64,000 nucleotides of DNA. It comes from Desulfofustis glycolicus DSM 9705 (GTDB lineage: Bacteria; Desulfobacterota; Desulfobulbia; Desulfobulbales; Desulfocapsaceae). Below, in pieces: positions 38,532-49,951 of the stretch. The stretch is from the NCBI RefSeq assembly GCF_900130015.1, contig NZ_FQXS01000001.1:186001-250000 (forward strand), given 5' to 3'. Within the stretch, counting starts at the first letter, position 1; the number at the start of each line of letters is the position of its first letter. The position numbers and the translations under genes were made by a program. The notes below the pieces were generated by a model. That model searched no databases and was not told the origin of the DNA. It saw nothing but the letters and a program-made list of their open reading frames with translations.

Positions 38532-41500
38532 CTAGCAAGGCTTCGCTACCGTTCCGCCGTCAAGGATTTCCCGCACTTTTCCTGCCAGTGTATGCAGATT
38601 GTACGGTTTCTGAATAAAACCGTTGCAGCCGCGGTCAAGGATCGCCCGGGCACGTTGATCGGCACTGTAGCCGCTGGCCAACAGCACCTTGACCCGGGGC
38701 TCGAGCTGGCGCAGCCGATCGAAGATAGCACTGCCGTCCATATCGGGCAATATCATGTCCAGGATCACCAGGTCGACGACCGAATCCGGCGCGGTGAACT
38801 GCTGCAACGCCTGATCGCCGCTGATCGCCGTCAAGACACGATAACCGAGCTCTGTCAGCAGATCCCGGCTGACCGCAAGAATCATCTCCTCGTCGTCAAC
38901 GACCAGAATGGTCTCCTGCCGGCTCTCCCCAACCATCACCTGTGATGCCTCAGATTCCGTGCCCTCAACCGGCGGGCTGCAGGTCGGCAGGAAAATGATA
39001 AAGCTGCTGCCCGCCCCGGGGCGGCTGACCACCTGGATGGCACCACCGTGATTTTTCACGATCCCGTAAGCCGAAGCGAGCCCCAGCCCGGTTCCCTTAC
39101 CGACCGGCTTGGTAGTAAAAAACGGATCGAAGACCCGCTGCATGGTCTCCGGGTCCATGCCATGCCCGCTATCGGTAATGGTGATCCGGCCATACTGGCC
39201 GGGAGCCACTTCTCCGAGAAAACGTTCGCCGGATTTGACGGTCACGGTCTCGGAATATACCTCGAGCCTGCCCCCGCCGGGCATCGCATGGGCGGCATTG
39301 ATATAGATGTTGAGCAATACCTGATGAATCTGCCCGCGATCGATCTCCACCGTCAACGGTCCGTCGGCAAACTCGGTGGCAATGGAGATCTCCCGATGCG
39401 TCCTGCCGAACATGTCGAGACTCTCCCGAAGCAGTGCGTTCAGGTCGACCGGCCGCACTTCATATTTTCCTCCCTTGGCGAAACCGAGCAGTTGTCGGGT
39501 CAGGTCGGCACCGCGCTGCACCATCTCCTCGATGATCCGGATCCTCTCCTGCACCGACGGCTCGAGCGTGTGTTTGTGTCGGATCAGGGCGACATTGCCC
39601 ATGATGGTGGTCAACAGGTTATTAAAATCATGGGCGATACCGCCGGCCAAGGTGCCGATTGCCTCCATCTTCTGCGCCTGCCGCACATGCTCTTCGAGCC
39701 GGAGTCGCTCCTCTTCGGCGCGCTGCTGGGCGGTCATATCATGCAACAAAGACAGCATTACCTGGCGGCCGCCGAGGGTGATGATTTCCGCGGACCAGAG
39801 GACAAAGCGTATCTCGCCCGTCTTGGTGCGAAATTCAGTTTTCAAATCGCGGAAAGACCCGTGCCGCTTCAACTCGGCAATCGCTCGATCGCGATGATTC
39901 GGGTCATTCCAGAGACCGATTTCCCAGGAGGTATGTCCGACGGTTTCCTCGCTGGAATGACCGAGCATGGTCAGCCAGCTCTCATTGGCATCGATGAATC
40001 GACCGGTGTCGATATCGGAAATGACCATCGGCCCGGGGTTGGCCCGGAAGGCCTTGGCGAAACGCTCCTCACTGGCACGAAAGGCATCTTCCGCGCGCCT
40101 GCGATCGGTAACATCACGACAAATCCCTTCATGATAGATGATGGCACCGCTGGGGTCATAGATATAACGGGCGTTATCCTCAATGTCGATGATCCTTCCG
40201 TCTTTGGTCTTCAACCGGTAAGTTTCACCGTGACTCCCCTCCAGGAACTCCCGGTTGTGACGGTTTTTCAGCGTCTTGCCCCGCTCCTCCGGATGAACAT
40301 AGAGTGCCTCGGCAATATCGACCGCCAATAATTCTTCTCTACTTTCATAACCGAGCATTTTGACATACGCGCTATTGACATCAACAAAGCGGCCGGTCGA
40401 CGTTGAGCGGTAGTAACCATTGGGCATGGTCTCGAAGAGGTTTTTCAGTCGAGCCTCACTCTCCCGAAGATGCTGTTCCACACGCTTTCGATCGGAAATA
40501 TCGTGGTAGATCCCGAACGCACCACTTAGTTGACCATCGATCATTATCGGAAAACCGATAACCGTAACCTCGACCAGACTGCCATCTTTTCGTCGCCGCC
40601 GGCACTCCAGCTGAACAATCTGCCCATCCTTGATGACCGCCGACGAGATCTGCAGGGCATCTGCACACTCTTCACCAACAGCCACCATTTCGTTGATCGA
40701 ACGGCCCAGTGCTTCTGAGCGCTGGTAACCGAACACCGCGGTAAACGACGTGTTGATATCGACAACCCGATCATCCCGATCGACGATGACAATCGCTTCC
40801 GGCGAGCCGGCAAACAGACTTTCAAACAACGCTTTCTGTCGTTTGATGTCGGTTTCGGCCCGTTTTCGCTCGGTGATATCACGAAAGACCCCTTCGATCC
40901 CGAGAACACCACCGGTATCGTCGTAATAGAACCGGCTGCTCGTGGAAACCGGCACGTCGGAGCCATCCCGGCGAACCAAGGTGACCTCGTAGTCATGGAC
41001 GTGACCGTCGGCATGCAGTTTTTTCAGGAGCGCCGCCCGCTGGGCGGAATCCTTCCAGAACTCGGCATTGGGCCGGCCAAGCATTTCTTCAACGCTGTGA
41101 TAGCCGAGCATCCGGACGCCGGCCGGACTGAGCATGATCAATCGCCCCTCGACGTCGGAGCGATAAAAAACGTCCTGGATATGCTCCAGCACCGTGAGAT
41201 ACGAGGCCTCGCTCTGCCGCAACGCCTCCTCGGCCTCTTTTCGGGCCGAGATATCCTGGACCACGCCGATACAGAACCGTGGCGGTTCGTCGGCGGCCCA
41301 CATCGGCGATACGGTAATATTCACCCAGACCGGCTGACCGCCTTTATGGACGTATCGTTTTTCATGGGAAAATTCACCGATAGCACCGGCAATCAATTGG
41401 TCGAAGAAGGCACGCTCGCGTATCAAATCATCGGGGTGGGTCAACTCGCCGATGGTCAGTCGCCCGATCTCTTCCGGAAGATACCCGACGATCTGACAGA

Positions 41501-42434
41501 ACCGCCGGTTGGCCTGAACGATGGCGCCACTGATAGTATCCGCCTGGACCACGCCGACCCCGGCTTGTTCGAAAACCGCACGAAACTGCTGCTCGCTCCG
41601 GCGCAACGCCTCTTCGTAAGCGACTCGCTCGGAGATATCGCGAGCGGCGGCATAGACTGCCTCCCCCGAGGAGGCCGATCGCCATTCGATCCAGCGATAC
41701 TCGCCGTCTCTGGTGCGATACCGGTTGACAAAGTTATGGACCTGCCGGCCATCGTAGAGCTGGGACACTGCCGCCACGGTCGACGCCACATCGTCGGGAT
41801 GAACCAAATCGAGATAGTGCTGGCCGATCAAGTCCCGCACCGGATAACCGAGTACCCGTTCCCACTCCGGATTGAGCCGTACAAACCGGCCATCGGTATC
41901 GGCGATGCAGAGCAGATCGAGGCTCTGGCTGAAATAGTTCTGCAACTCCTCCGACGTTTGCCGAAGTTGCCGTTCGATCCGCTTTCTTTCGGTGATATCA
42001 ATGACGGCTATCATCACCTCGCCGGTGGCTGCATCGGTAGCAATCGAAGCCGAGGTCAGCAGGACGTCGCGCCGCGTTCCGTCATGGCAGACAAGTGTCG
42101 TCTCCGTCTCGCTGCCGTCAGCGGCAGCGAGACGGAGACGATGATCGAGAATCCCCTCCAAACGAGCCGCAAAAATCCGCTGGGCGTCGCTGCCGATCAG
42201 TTGTTCCCGGCCATAGCCGGTGATCTCGCACATTCGCTCGTTAACCTGCAGGATGGAACCGCGATCGATCACGGCCACTCCGGCAGGAATCGCTCTCAGC
42301 AGGCTATCGAGCCAGACCTCGCCGCACCGCCCGTCCACAGGGAAGGCACCGGCACAAGCGATGCCGGTGCCGCTCGCGAAAACGGCGCCGATTGTGTCTG
42401 GATTGACCAGCGTTGTTTTCTTTTCCGATGCCAT
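38532..42434 (-). CDS. Soluble hybrid histidine kinase with seven PAS domains and a receiver
   Basis: The 1300-aa protein has no membrane helix. I count seven PAS domains from residue 45 to about 900; each repeats the pattern of an ALFESLFAGSPEAIVIVDRD-like start and the GY/GR turn. A HisKA domain follows with the phosphorylated His in GTLAGGIAHDFNNLL (about 933). The ATPase domain has MDPETMQRVFDPFFTTKPVG. The receiver domain begins ILVVDDEEMIL, with the phospho-Asp in LVILDMILPDMDG (about 1226). Such proteins feed multiple cues into a phosphorelay; no DNA-binding partner is next to it. DUF533 follows 52 bases later. Confidence 0.9.
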   Translation of the reverse strand: MASEKKTTLVNPDTIGAVFASGTGIACAGAFPVDGRCGEVWLDSLLRAIPAGVAVIDRGSILQVNERMCEITGYGREQLIGSDAQRIFAARLEGILDHRLRLAAADGSETETTLVCHDGTRRDVLLTSASIATDAATGEVMIAVIDITERKRIERQLRQTSEELQNYFSQSLDLLCIADTDGRFVRLNPEWERVLGYPVRDLIGQHYLDLVHPDDVASTVAAVSQLYDGRQVHNFVNRYRTRDGEYRWIEWRSASSGEAVYAAARDISERVAYEEALRRSEQQFRAVFEQAGVGVVQADTISGAIVQANRRFCQIVGYLPEEIGRLTIGELTHPDDLIRERAFFDQLIAGAIGEFSHEKRYVHKGGQPVWVNITVSPMWAADEPPRFCIGVVQDISARKEAEEALRQSEASYLTVLEHIQDVFYRSDVEGRLIMLSPAGVRMLGYHSVEEMLGRPNAEFWKDSAQRAALLKKLHADGHVHDYEVTLVRRDGSDVPVSTSSRFYYDDTGGVLGIEGVFRDITERKRAETDIKRQKALFESLFAGSPEAIVIVDRDDRVVDINTSFTAVFGYQRSEALGRSINEMVAVGEECADALQISSAVIKDGQIVQLECRRRRKDGSLVEVTVIGFPIMIDGQLSGAFGIYHDISDRKRVEQHLRESEARLKNLFETMPNGYYRSTSTGRFVDVNSAYVKMLGYESREELLAVDIAEALYVHPEERGKTLKNRHNREFLEGSHGETYRLKTKDGRIIDIEDNARYIYDPSGAIIYHEGICRDVTDRRRAEDAFRASEERFAKAFRANPGPMVISDIDTGRFIDANESWLTMLGHSSEETVGHTSWEIGLWNDPNHRDRAIAELKRHGSFRDLKTEFRTKTGEIRFVLWSAEIITLGGRQVMLSLLHDMTAQQRAEEERLRLEEHVRQAQKMEAIGTLAGGIAHDFNNLLTTIMGNVALIRHKHTLEPSVQERIRIIEEMVQRGADLTRQLLGFAKGGKYEVRPVDLNALLRESLDMFGRTHREISIATEFADGPLTVEIDRGQIHQVLLNIYINAAHAMPGGGRLEVYSETVTVKSGERFLGEVAPGQYGRITITDSGHGMDPETMQRVFDPFFTTKPVGKGTGLGLASAYGIVKNHGGAIQVVSRPGAGSSFIIFLPTCSPPVEGTESEASQVMVGESRQETILVVDDEEMILAVSRDLLTELGYRVLTAISGDQALQQFTAPDSVVDLVILDMILPDMDGSAIFDRLRQLEPRVKVLLASGYSADQRARAILDRGCNGFIQKPYNLHTLAGKVREILDGGTVAKPC

Positions 42435-42664
42435 CAGCCCGCCTTCTGTTTATATACCCCCCCAAGACGGGGCGTAATGGGGGTTAGACGTTCAGTTCCG
42501 GCCGATACGACGATCAGCTCAAAAAAATCATAGCCCAAGAACACGGCTTGCGCAATGTTCAACGCCGCAGGGAATAACCGGAAACACGAGACCCGACACT
42601 GCACCGGAAGATCGATCGGCCAGCGGTGATGCTCGTGGCGATTGCTTACACGAGCGGATCGATG
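42435..42664. other. Gene-free spacer between the PAS kinase and the gdhA terminator
   Basis: I saw no gene in this part of the 348-base gap. It contains the short C-run and G-run CCCCCCCAAGACGGGG just before the kinase start (42462-42478) and no recognised RNA fold. The kinase promoter should lie here but no clear -35/-10 pair stands out. Confidence 0.3.
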
Positions 42665-42713
42665 AAAGAAAAACCCCGGCAGTACTGCCGTTTCCGGCAA
42701 CACTGTCGGGGTT
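42665..42713 (-). terminator. Rho-independent terminator of gdhA
   Basis: On the minus strand arms 42695-42713 and 42672-42690 form a long imperfect stem around a four-base loop, ending in CCGGGGTTTTTCTTTC, a stem plus T-run. It lies about 70 bases past the gdhA stop. Confidence 0.8.
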
Positions 42714-42782
42714 CAAGACAGTCCGTCGGCCCCATTAGCCGGGCTGAACGGACGAGAGGGAAGCGACACTTCGTATCGGGTA

Positions 42783-44174
<1,392 letters not shown>

Positions 44175-44213
44175 TTATCGCAGTCACTGATCTGCGCGAC
44201 CTCTAACCGATAT

Positions 44214-45983
44214 TCAGTCCACCGGCGGGGCACCTGCTGTGGACCAGCCCCGACAGTGATAGTAATCGTCGAGCAGCCGGTCCATCTCCGCCGCACTGAT
44301 CGCACTGCCGTCGGGCAAAGCCTCGCTCGTGAGTCGTCGCGGCAGGCGATCCATATCCGGCAACAATCCTTCCCGGATGTTGAAGCGCCTGGTCATATCG
44401 ACGATTCGACCGGCAATGGTGCGCAGCCGATCGACAGTCATCTGCCGACCGGTGACCATAGTAACCGTTTTTTCCAATTCTTCCCAGCTATACAGATCAC
44501 GATAAAAGCGGCAGAGGATCAGCGTATCGAAAATCGTAAGACGATCTTCATAATCAACCAGCAGGGCGGCTTTGTCATCGATTTGCTCGGGGGGAATGAC
44601 GCCGGACAGTTCCGGTTTATAAAAAGTGGTACGCAGATGGCAAGCGCCGCGCGGCGATGTACCATAGGTCAACCCCATCCCCTTGAGTTTGCGCGGATCG
44701 TAACCGGCCGGTTCCAATCCCTTGACGTGCACGGCCAAATCCTCGACTCCCCAGGCCCGGGCCACGGCGACGATACCGTCGGCCAGCAGATCACCGGGGC
44801 CCTGACGACCGGCAATCTGACGGAGCAGCGCCGCAGTCCCCTCGACGTCGCCGTAGCTGATATCGATATCGACCAGCCCTCGCTCACGCGCCTCCATGGC
44901 CAAGGCACACAAGTTGCCGGCAGTGATGGTGTCTATACCGAGTCGATCGCAGAGATCGTTGAGATGGGCGATCTCCGCGATATCCTCGATCATACACAAG
45001 CCGCCGAAGGCATAGATCGTTTCGTACTCCGGTCCCTCGATCTGCAGCCCCTGATGCCGCCCCCGGCTGAGCCGGGTCAGGCGGCCGCAGGCCATGAAGC
45101 ATTTGGCACAGGCGTGGGCCTTGACCTCGTGCAATTCATGATAGGTTTCACCGCTGATCTGCTGCCAATGCGCGCACGAGCCCTGCCGCCAATACCGGGC
45201 CGGAAACGCGCCGACCTTGTTCATCAGCTCAACCATCATCGTTGTGCCCATGGCCCGATAGGCCTTGACTCCGGGATGCTGCATGTTCTCCGTGGAAAAG
45301 GCCTTGGCATAGGCGGCAATCCCATCGGGATCGGCAAGGCTGCGGCGCCGATCTCCCTGGAAGACTATTGCCTTGACCCGCTTGGAACCGAGCACCGCAC
45401 CGACCCCGGTGCGGCCGGCGCAGCGCCAGGTGTCGTTGGCAATCAGAGCGAAACGGACCAGCCGCTCTCCGGCCGGTCCGATGGTCACCGCTCCGGGTCT
45501 GCCATAACCATCCCGATTCGGGGCGAAACGGGCTACCGCCGCCGTCTCTGCGGCAAAGGTCTCCATACCCCACAGCTCACCGGCATCATGAAAATCGACA
45601 CCGTCCGGGTGGATCGCCAGTATACACGGTTGCTCTGATCGTCCATGCAGCACAATGGCATCAAAACCGGCGGCATCGATGGCCTCCGGCACTTTTCCGC
45701 CGGAATAGGACTCGGCATAGAGGCCGGTCAACGGGGATTTGGTGTAGACCCCGTAACGGCTGCCGCCCCAGAGACGGCCACCGCAGAATGGACCGGTAGC
45801 GATAATCAGGTTGTTTTCCGGAGCCAGCGGGTCGACCCCGACCGGGTTGCGCTTCAGCAACAGGCGGGTCGCCAGACCTCTGCCGCCGAGATAGTCACCG
45901 ACCACGTCATCATCGAGTTGTTCAACGGTGCCGACTTTTTCAGTCAGATCGACCACCAGGATGCGTTGATAAAAACCGTTCAT
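44214..45983 (-). CDS. aor: Aldehyde:ferredoxin oxidoreductase
   Basis: I choose ATG 45983 (MNGFYQRILV), with GGGAGAGGG upstream, because the longer frame overlaps gabT. The 589-aa protein oxidises aldehydes to acids using a tungsten or molybdenum bis-pterin and a [4Fe-4S] cluster. Typical features are YLGGRGLATRLLL, the pterin-binding region WGGSRYGVYTKSP, the cluster motif CAKCFMAC (near 294) and the later Cys in DTLILCRF (near 490). Its place after gabT suggests that succinate semialdehyde is a substrate. It is oxygen-sensitive in relatives and lies in the cytoplasm. Confidence 0.9.
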   Translation of the reverse strand: MNGFYQRILVVDLTEKVGTVEQLDDDVVGDYLGGRGLATRLLLKRNPVGVDPLAPENNLIIATGPFCGGRLWGGSRYGVYTKSPLTGLYAESYSGGKVPEAIDAAGFDAIVLHGRSEQPCILAIHPDGVDFHDAGELWGMETFAAETAAVARFAPNRDGYGRPGAVTIGPAGERLVRFALIANDTWRCAGRTGVGAVLGSKRVKAIVFQGDRRRSLADPDGIAAYAKAFSTENMQHPGVKAYRAMGTTMMVELMNKVGAFPARYWRQGSCAHWQQISGETYHELHEVKAHACAKCFMACGRLTRLSRGRHQGLQIEGPEYETIYAFGGLCMIEDIAEIAHLNDLCDRLGIDTITAGNLCALAMEARERGLVDIDISYGDVEGTAALLRQIAGRQGPGDLLADGIVAVARAWGVEDLAVHVKGLEPAGYDPRKLKGMGLTYGTSPRGACHLRTTFYKPELSGVIPPEQIDDKAALLVDYEDRLTIFDTLILCRFYRDLYSWEELEKTVTMVTGRQMTVDRLRTIAGRIVDMTRRFNIREGLLPDMDRLPRRLTSEALPDGSAISAAEMDRLLDDYYHCRGWSTAGAPPVD

Positions 45984-46021
45984 AGTACCCTCTCCCTGCC
46001 GGCCGGTTGCCGGCCGGCATG

Positions 46022-47335
46022 TCACCGGGTGCTGAGCGCGGCCAGTCCCTTGTCGATGATGGCCAGCCCCTGCTCCACCTGCTCGTCGGTGATCACTAGC
46101 GGCATCAAAAAGCGCAGCACATTGCCGTAGGTTCCGCAGGCCAAAACCATGAGCCGGTGCTGGAAACAATAGCCGACCAACTCACGGGTCTCATCCGGTG
46201 CCGGCTGCTTGGTCGTCCGATCACGGACCAATTCCATCGCGATCATCGGACCGAGGCCGCGAACATCACCAATCACGTCGTATTTTTCCTGAAAACCGCA
46301 AAATGCTTCCTGCAGCCTCTCTCCGAGACGCTTGGCCCGCTTCAGCAGGCCTTCCGTTTCGATCACCTCGAAGACCGCCAGCGCCGCCCGGCAGGCCAGC
46401 GGGTTGCCGCCATAAGTACCGCCGATGCCGCCCGGATGAACCGCATCCATGATCTCCTTCTTACCGACTACGGCACTGAGCGGCAGGCCGGCCGCCAGAC
46501 TCTTGGCAGTTGTGGTGATATCGGCCTCGACGCCGAAATACTCCATCGCAAACAGGTGTCCTGTTCTACCGATACCGGTCTGGATCTCGTCGGCAATCAG
46601 CAGAATACCATGCCGGTCGCAGATGCTTTTCAGCCGGGTGAAATACTCCCGGGGCGGGACGATGAAGCCACCCTCGCCCTGGATCGGCTCGAAGATGATC
46701 GCCGCAGTCTGGTCGGCCGCCACCTGGTTGATGAAGAAATACTCGAGATGATCGGCGCAATGCAGATCGCACTCGGGATAGGTGCGATTGAACGGACACC
46801 GATAGCAATTGGCGTACGGCATCCGGTAGACTTCCGGAGCAAAGGGACCGAGGCCGTACTTGTAGGGCATCATTTTCGAAGTCAACGTCATGCCCATCAG
46901 GGTCCGGCCGTGGAAGGCATTGTCAAAGGTGATGATGGCCGGGCGCTTGGTGTGGTAACGGGCGATCTTCACCGCGTTTTCCACCGCTTCGGCGCCGCTG
47001 TTGGCAAACATTACCGCCTTCGGGGAATCACCCGGCACCGCCGCGCAGAGGGTGTCGGCCAGCGTAACCGCCGCCTCATACGGGACCACCATGAAGCAGG
47101 TGTGCGTGAATTTCTCGGCCTGATCCTTGATGGCCTGGACCACTGTGGGGTGGGAGTGGCCGACATTCATCACGGCGATGCCGCCGGCAAAATCGAGATA
47201 ATCGTTCCCCTCCACATCGGTAATGACCGCGCCACGGGCGTGATCGACATAGCAGCTGTTGGCACTGCTGGTTCCTTTGGCGATACAGCGGCTGCGCAGG
47301 TCTTGCAGCTGTTTGTTGGTGTGTTGTGCTTCCAT
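46022..47335 (-). CDS. gabT: 4-aminobutyrate aminotransferase family (class III)
   Basis: The 437-aa protein shows the class III PLP fold: GGIAVMNVGHSHPTVVQAIK, the substrate region AFHGRTLMGMTLTSK, LIADEIQTGIGRTGHLFAME, and the PLP lysine in TTAKSLAAGLPLSA. It contains CYRCPFNRTYPECDLHC, a CxxC-x8-C-x3-C cluster also found in the 53876 protein. GABA transamination to succinate semialdehyde is the likely reaction, because AOR follows it. It lies in the minus-strand catabolic cluster, between the thiolase and the AOR. Confidence 0.85.
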   Translation of the reverse strand: MEAQHTNKQLQDLRSRCIAKGTSSANSCYVDHARGAVITDVEGNDYLDFAGGIAVMNVGHSHPTVVQAIKDQAEKFTHTCFMVVPYEAAVTLADTLCAAVPGDSPKAVMFANSGAEAVENAVKIARYHTKRPAIITFDNAFHGRTLMGMTLTSKMMPYKYGLGPFAPEVYRMPYANCYRCPFNRTYPECDLHCADHLEYFFINQVAADQTAAIIFEPIQGEGGFIVPPREYFTRLKSICDRHGILLIADEIQTGIGRTGHLFAMEYFGVEADITTTAKSLAAGLPLSAVVGKKEIMDAVHPGGIGGTYGGNPLACRAALAVFEVIETEGLLKRAKRLGERLQEAFCGFQEKYDVIGDVRGLGPMIAMELVRDRTTKQPAPDETRELVGYCFQHRLMVLACGTYGNVLRFLMPLVITDEQVEQGLAIIDKGLAALSTR

Positions 47336-47390
47336 GATCGTTTCCTAGTTAAGGTGAACAACTATGTTTGCGGTCTGGTTCGCTTAGTTA

Positions 47391-47420
47391 GCGGAGGACA
47401 GGTTGAAACCTGTCCCGCCG
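47391..47420. repeat. Palindromic repeat related to 34092-34118
   Basis: GCGGAGGACAGGTT and AACCTGTCCCGCC form a near-perfect hairpin, and its GGACAGG/CCTGTCC core is shared with the palindrome at 34092. It lies in the gap between the thiolase and gabT genes and may be a dispersed element or a transcript-processing structure. Confidence 0.6.
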
Positions 47421-47425
47421 TTAGT

Positions 47426-48628
47426 TTAGATTAACCGCTCGATAATGAGCGCAACACCTTGACCGCCGCCGACGCAGGCGGTGGCGCAGCCGTAACGACC
47501 GCCCTGCTCGTCGAGCACCCGGGCCAGCGTCCCGGCCAGCCGTATCCCGGTAGCCCCGAGCGGATGACCGAGCGCGAGCGCGCCGCCGTGGATATTGACC
47601 CGCTCGGGATCGATGCCGAAGTGGTTGATGCAGTGCAGCACCACGACACTGAAGGCCTCGTTGATCTCCCAGAAATCTATAGCGTCGGCCGGCAGTCCCG
47701 CCTTTTCCAGGGCCATCGTCGTTGCCGGCACCGGGCCGATGCCCATCAGCGTCGGATCGACACCCGCCATGCCGAAGGAACGAACACCAAAGCGCGCTTC
47801 GATCCCCCGCCGCTCCGCCTTCTCTCTGGAGAGTAGCAACATCGCCGCCGCACCACTGCTCAGCGGCGATGAATTCCCGGCGGTGATCACTCCGTCGGCG
47901 CGAAAGACCGGTTTGAGTTGCGTCGTGCCGGCCGGATCGATATCCGGCCGGACGGCCTGATCGCGATCCACGTCACGCACCGTACCGTCCGCCTGCTCGG
48001 CACTGATCGACAGAATCTCGCCGGCAAGAAAGCCATCTGCTTGCGCTGCGGCGGCACGACGATGGGAGCGAACGGCCCAGTCATCCATAGCGCCCCGTGC
48101 GATACCACTGTGCGTCGCCAGTTTTTCGGCAGTCAACCCCATATTCATTGTGGTTTCCATATCCCACCGGCGATAGCGCTCATCGCTGTAGAGCGCCGGG
48201 TTAATCGACATCGCACCGCTTTTGAACAGGCTCGGCCCGATCGGTACTCGGGTCATGTGCTCCATACCGCAGGCCAGGACGACATCGGCACAACCGGCGG
48301 CAATCTGGACATAACCGAGTTGAACGGCGGCCATGCCGGAGCCGCATTGCTGATCGATAAAACGAGCCGGTACCCGGGCGTCCAGATCCGCCAGCAGCAC
48401 CGGGGTGCGGCCGCCGAATGTCCACTGTTCCGAGACGCCGAGGGCCGAACCGACCAGAAAATCATCGAGTTCACCGGACTCGATCCCGGTCCGGGCAAGC
48501 AGCTCCGGAATAAGCCGGGCAAGCAGGTCGTCCGCCCGCAGTTGAGAAAACCAGTCTCGCGATGGGTCGCCGGGCCTGGCCCGGGTCTGGGCGGTTCTCA
48601 GATAGCCGCCGATTACCACTTCCTTCAT
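47426..48628 (-). CDS. Thiolase (acetyl-CoA acetyltransferase family)
   Basis: The start is ATG 48628 (MKEVVIGGYLRTAQ), with GAGGAG 10 bases upstream; GTG 48637 is an alternative. The 400-aa protein has the nucleophilic Cys in DQQCGSGMAAVQ-type form (QQCGSGMAAVQLG), the His in GHPLGATGIRLAG and the second Cys in CVGGGQGVALI. Thiolases cleave 3-ketoacyl-CoA to acetyl-CoA and a shorter acyl-CoA. With the adjacent CoA-transferase and aminotransferase it fits cleavage of a 3-keto acid made from a 3-amino acid. Confidence 0.9.
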   Translation of the reverse strand: MKEVVIGGYLRTAQTRARPGDPSRDWFSQLRADDLLARLIPELLARTGIESGELDDFLVGSALGVSEQWTFGGRTPVLLADLDARVPARFIDQQCGSGMAAVQLGYVQIAAGCADVVLACGMEHMTRVPIGPSLFKSGAMSINPALYSDERYRRWDMETTMNMGLTAEKLATHSGIARGAMDDWAVRSHRRAAAAQADGFLAGEILSISAEQADGTVRDVDRDQAVRPDIDPAGTTQLKPVFRADGVITAGNSSPLSSGAAAMLLLSREKAERRGIEARFGVRSFGMAGVDPTLMGIGPVPATTMALEKAGLPADAIDFWEINEAFSVVVLHCINHFGIDPERVNIHGGALALGHPLGATGIRLAGTLARVLDEQGGRYGCATACVGGGQGVALIIERLI

Positions 48629-48658
48629 AGCCGACACGCTCCTCAGGGATGTACCAAA

Positions 48659-49927
48659 TTACTCGGCCAACAGGCACCAGCGGGCCAGGAACAGGGCATA
48701 GGTCCTGGCCACCTGGATGATGCTGTCGATAGCGACCCGCTCGTCGACGCCGTGGATGTTTTCGGCGACGGGTCCGTAGCAGGTCGGTTGTCCCGTTCCA
48801 AAATGATGAAAGGCCCGCAGGTCGGTGGTGCACGTCGAGATATACGACTCCGCCGACCGGCCGGTCAGACTGCGATGACAGCCATCGAGCAGGGAAAAGG
48901 CGGGCAGATCCCGTGGCAGACTGTGGCCTTCCGAGCGAAATCCGTAGAACGTCACCACCGGCGGGTTGTCCCGCAACCATTCATCCTCTGCCGCAGCCTG
49001 GCGCACCGTCTCTTCGATGCGACGACTGATTCGCTCATACCGGACCCCGGGATAGAACGAGAGCCGGCCGTGGAAGGCCGCCTCGGCCGGAACGGTAGAC
49101 GGCCAGTCGCCCCCTTCGATAATCCCGACATTGAGATTAATCGGATGAACCAGTCCGGCATAAGCCGGTGGCGGCGCTTCTTCATTGAGCTCCGCCTCGA
49201 GTCCGCGCAGCGCAGCGATCAGCGGAAAACATTTCTCGATGGCATTGACACCGCTGCGCGCCTGGAGGACGTGGGTCGATCGGCCGCTCAGGCCGACCTT
49301 GAACCAGAGCACACCGAGCTGATCGGTCAGGATGGTCGGCCCGAACGGTTCCGGGATCAGGACAGCCTCACCGTCGTATCCCTCGGCCAGGCAGGCGACG
49401 GCGCCGTTGCCGCTGCACTCCTCCTCGATAACCGCCTCGATAGTTACCGGTGCGGCCAGGCCGAAACCGGCCTTATCTACCGCATGGACAGCATAGGTCA
49501 TCGCCGCCACCCCCGCCTTCATGTCGCCGGCGCCGCGGCCGTAGAGCCAGCCGTCGATGATGGTCGGGACGTATGGGTCCCGAGTCCATCGCTCGGGATT
49601 GCCGGCATGCACCACATCGAGGTGGCCGTTGAACAGCGCACTGCGCCCGCCGCACCGGTCAGCTGCGCGGGTGGTGACGACGTTGAACCGGTCATCGAGG
49701 GACCACGGGACCGGGGCAAACCCGGGATGGCTACGTGCCGTATCGCCGGCCAGAGGAATCTTCACCACCGAAAAACCGAGCCGTTCCAGTTCCACTGCCA
49801 TGATCGCAGTGGCTCCGGCCTCGCTGCTCAGCGTGCTCGGCTCGGCGACCAGACGCATGGTAAAATCGACAATCTGATCACCGAGCCGGTCGACGGTGTC
49901 GATCAATTTTGTCTCTCGACGATCCAT
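48659..49927 (-). CDS. M20 family peptidase/deacylase (ArgE/DapE-like)
   Basis: The 422-aa protein carries the dinuclear-metal pattern of M20 amidohydrolases: SALFNGHLDVVHAG (His and Asp), WLYGRGAGDMKAGVAAM, VIEEECSGNGAVACL (Glu-Glu pair), the dimerisation strand LSGRSTHVLQARSGVN, and a late His in ENIHGVDERVA. Family members remove acyl, acetyl or carbamoyl groups from amino acids and peptides. In this cluster it would release the free amino acid for transamination after import. It lies between the thiolase and ctfB. Confidence 0.85.
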   Translation of the reverse strand: MDRRETKLIDTVDRLGDQIVDFTMRLVAEPSTLSSEAGATAIMAVELERLGFSVVKIPLAGDTARSHPGFAPVPWSLDDRFNVVTTRAADRCGGRSALFNGHLDVVHAGNPERWTRDPYVPTIIDGWLYGRGAGDMKAGVAAMTYAVHAVDKAGFGLAAPVTIEAVIEEECSGNGAVACLAEGYDGEAVLIPEPFGPTILTDQLGVLWFKVGLSGRSTHVLQARSGVNAIEKCFPLIAALRGLEAELNEEAPPPAYAGLVHPINLNVGIIEGGDWPSTVPAEAAFHGRLSFYPGVRYERISRRIEETVRQAAAEDEWLRDNPPVVTFYGFRSEGHSLPRDLPAFSLLDGCHRSLTGRSAESYISTCTTDLRAFHHFGTGQPTCYGPVAENIHGVDERVAIDSIIQVARTYALFLARWCLLAE

Positions 49928-49951
49928 CTCTTCCTCCTCGGCCGGTTGTAA

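Noticed and set aside
40995-42533. 512-aa plus-strand open frame opposite the PAS kinase
   Set aside because: It lies within the PAS-repeat coding region on the opposite strand and lacks motifs; the kinase frame is unambiguous.
47918-49951. 677-aa plus-strand open frame opposite the thiolase and M20 genes
   Set aside because: It spans two convincing minus-strand genes and has no recognisable motif; long antisense frames are expected at this GC content.
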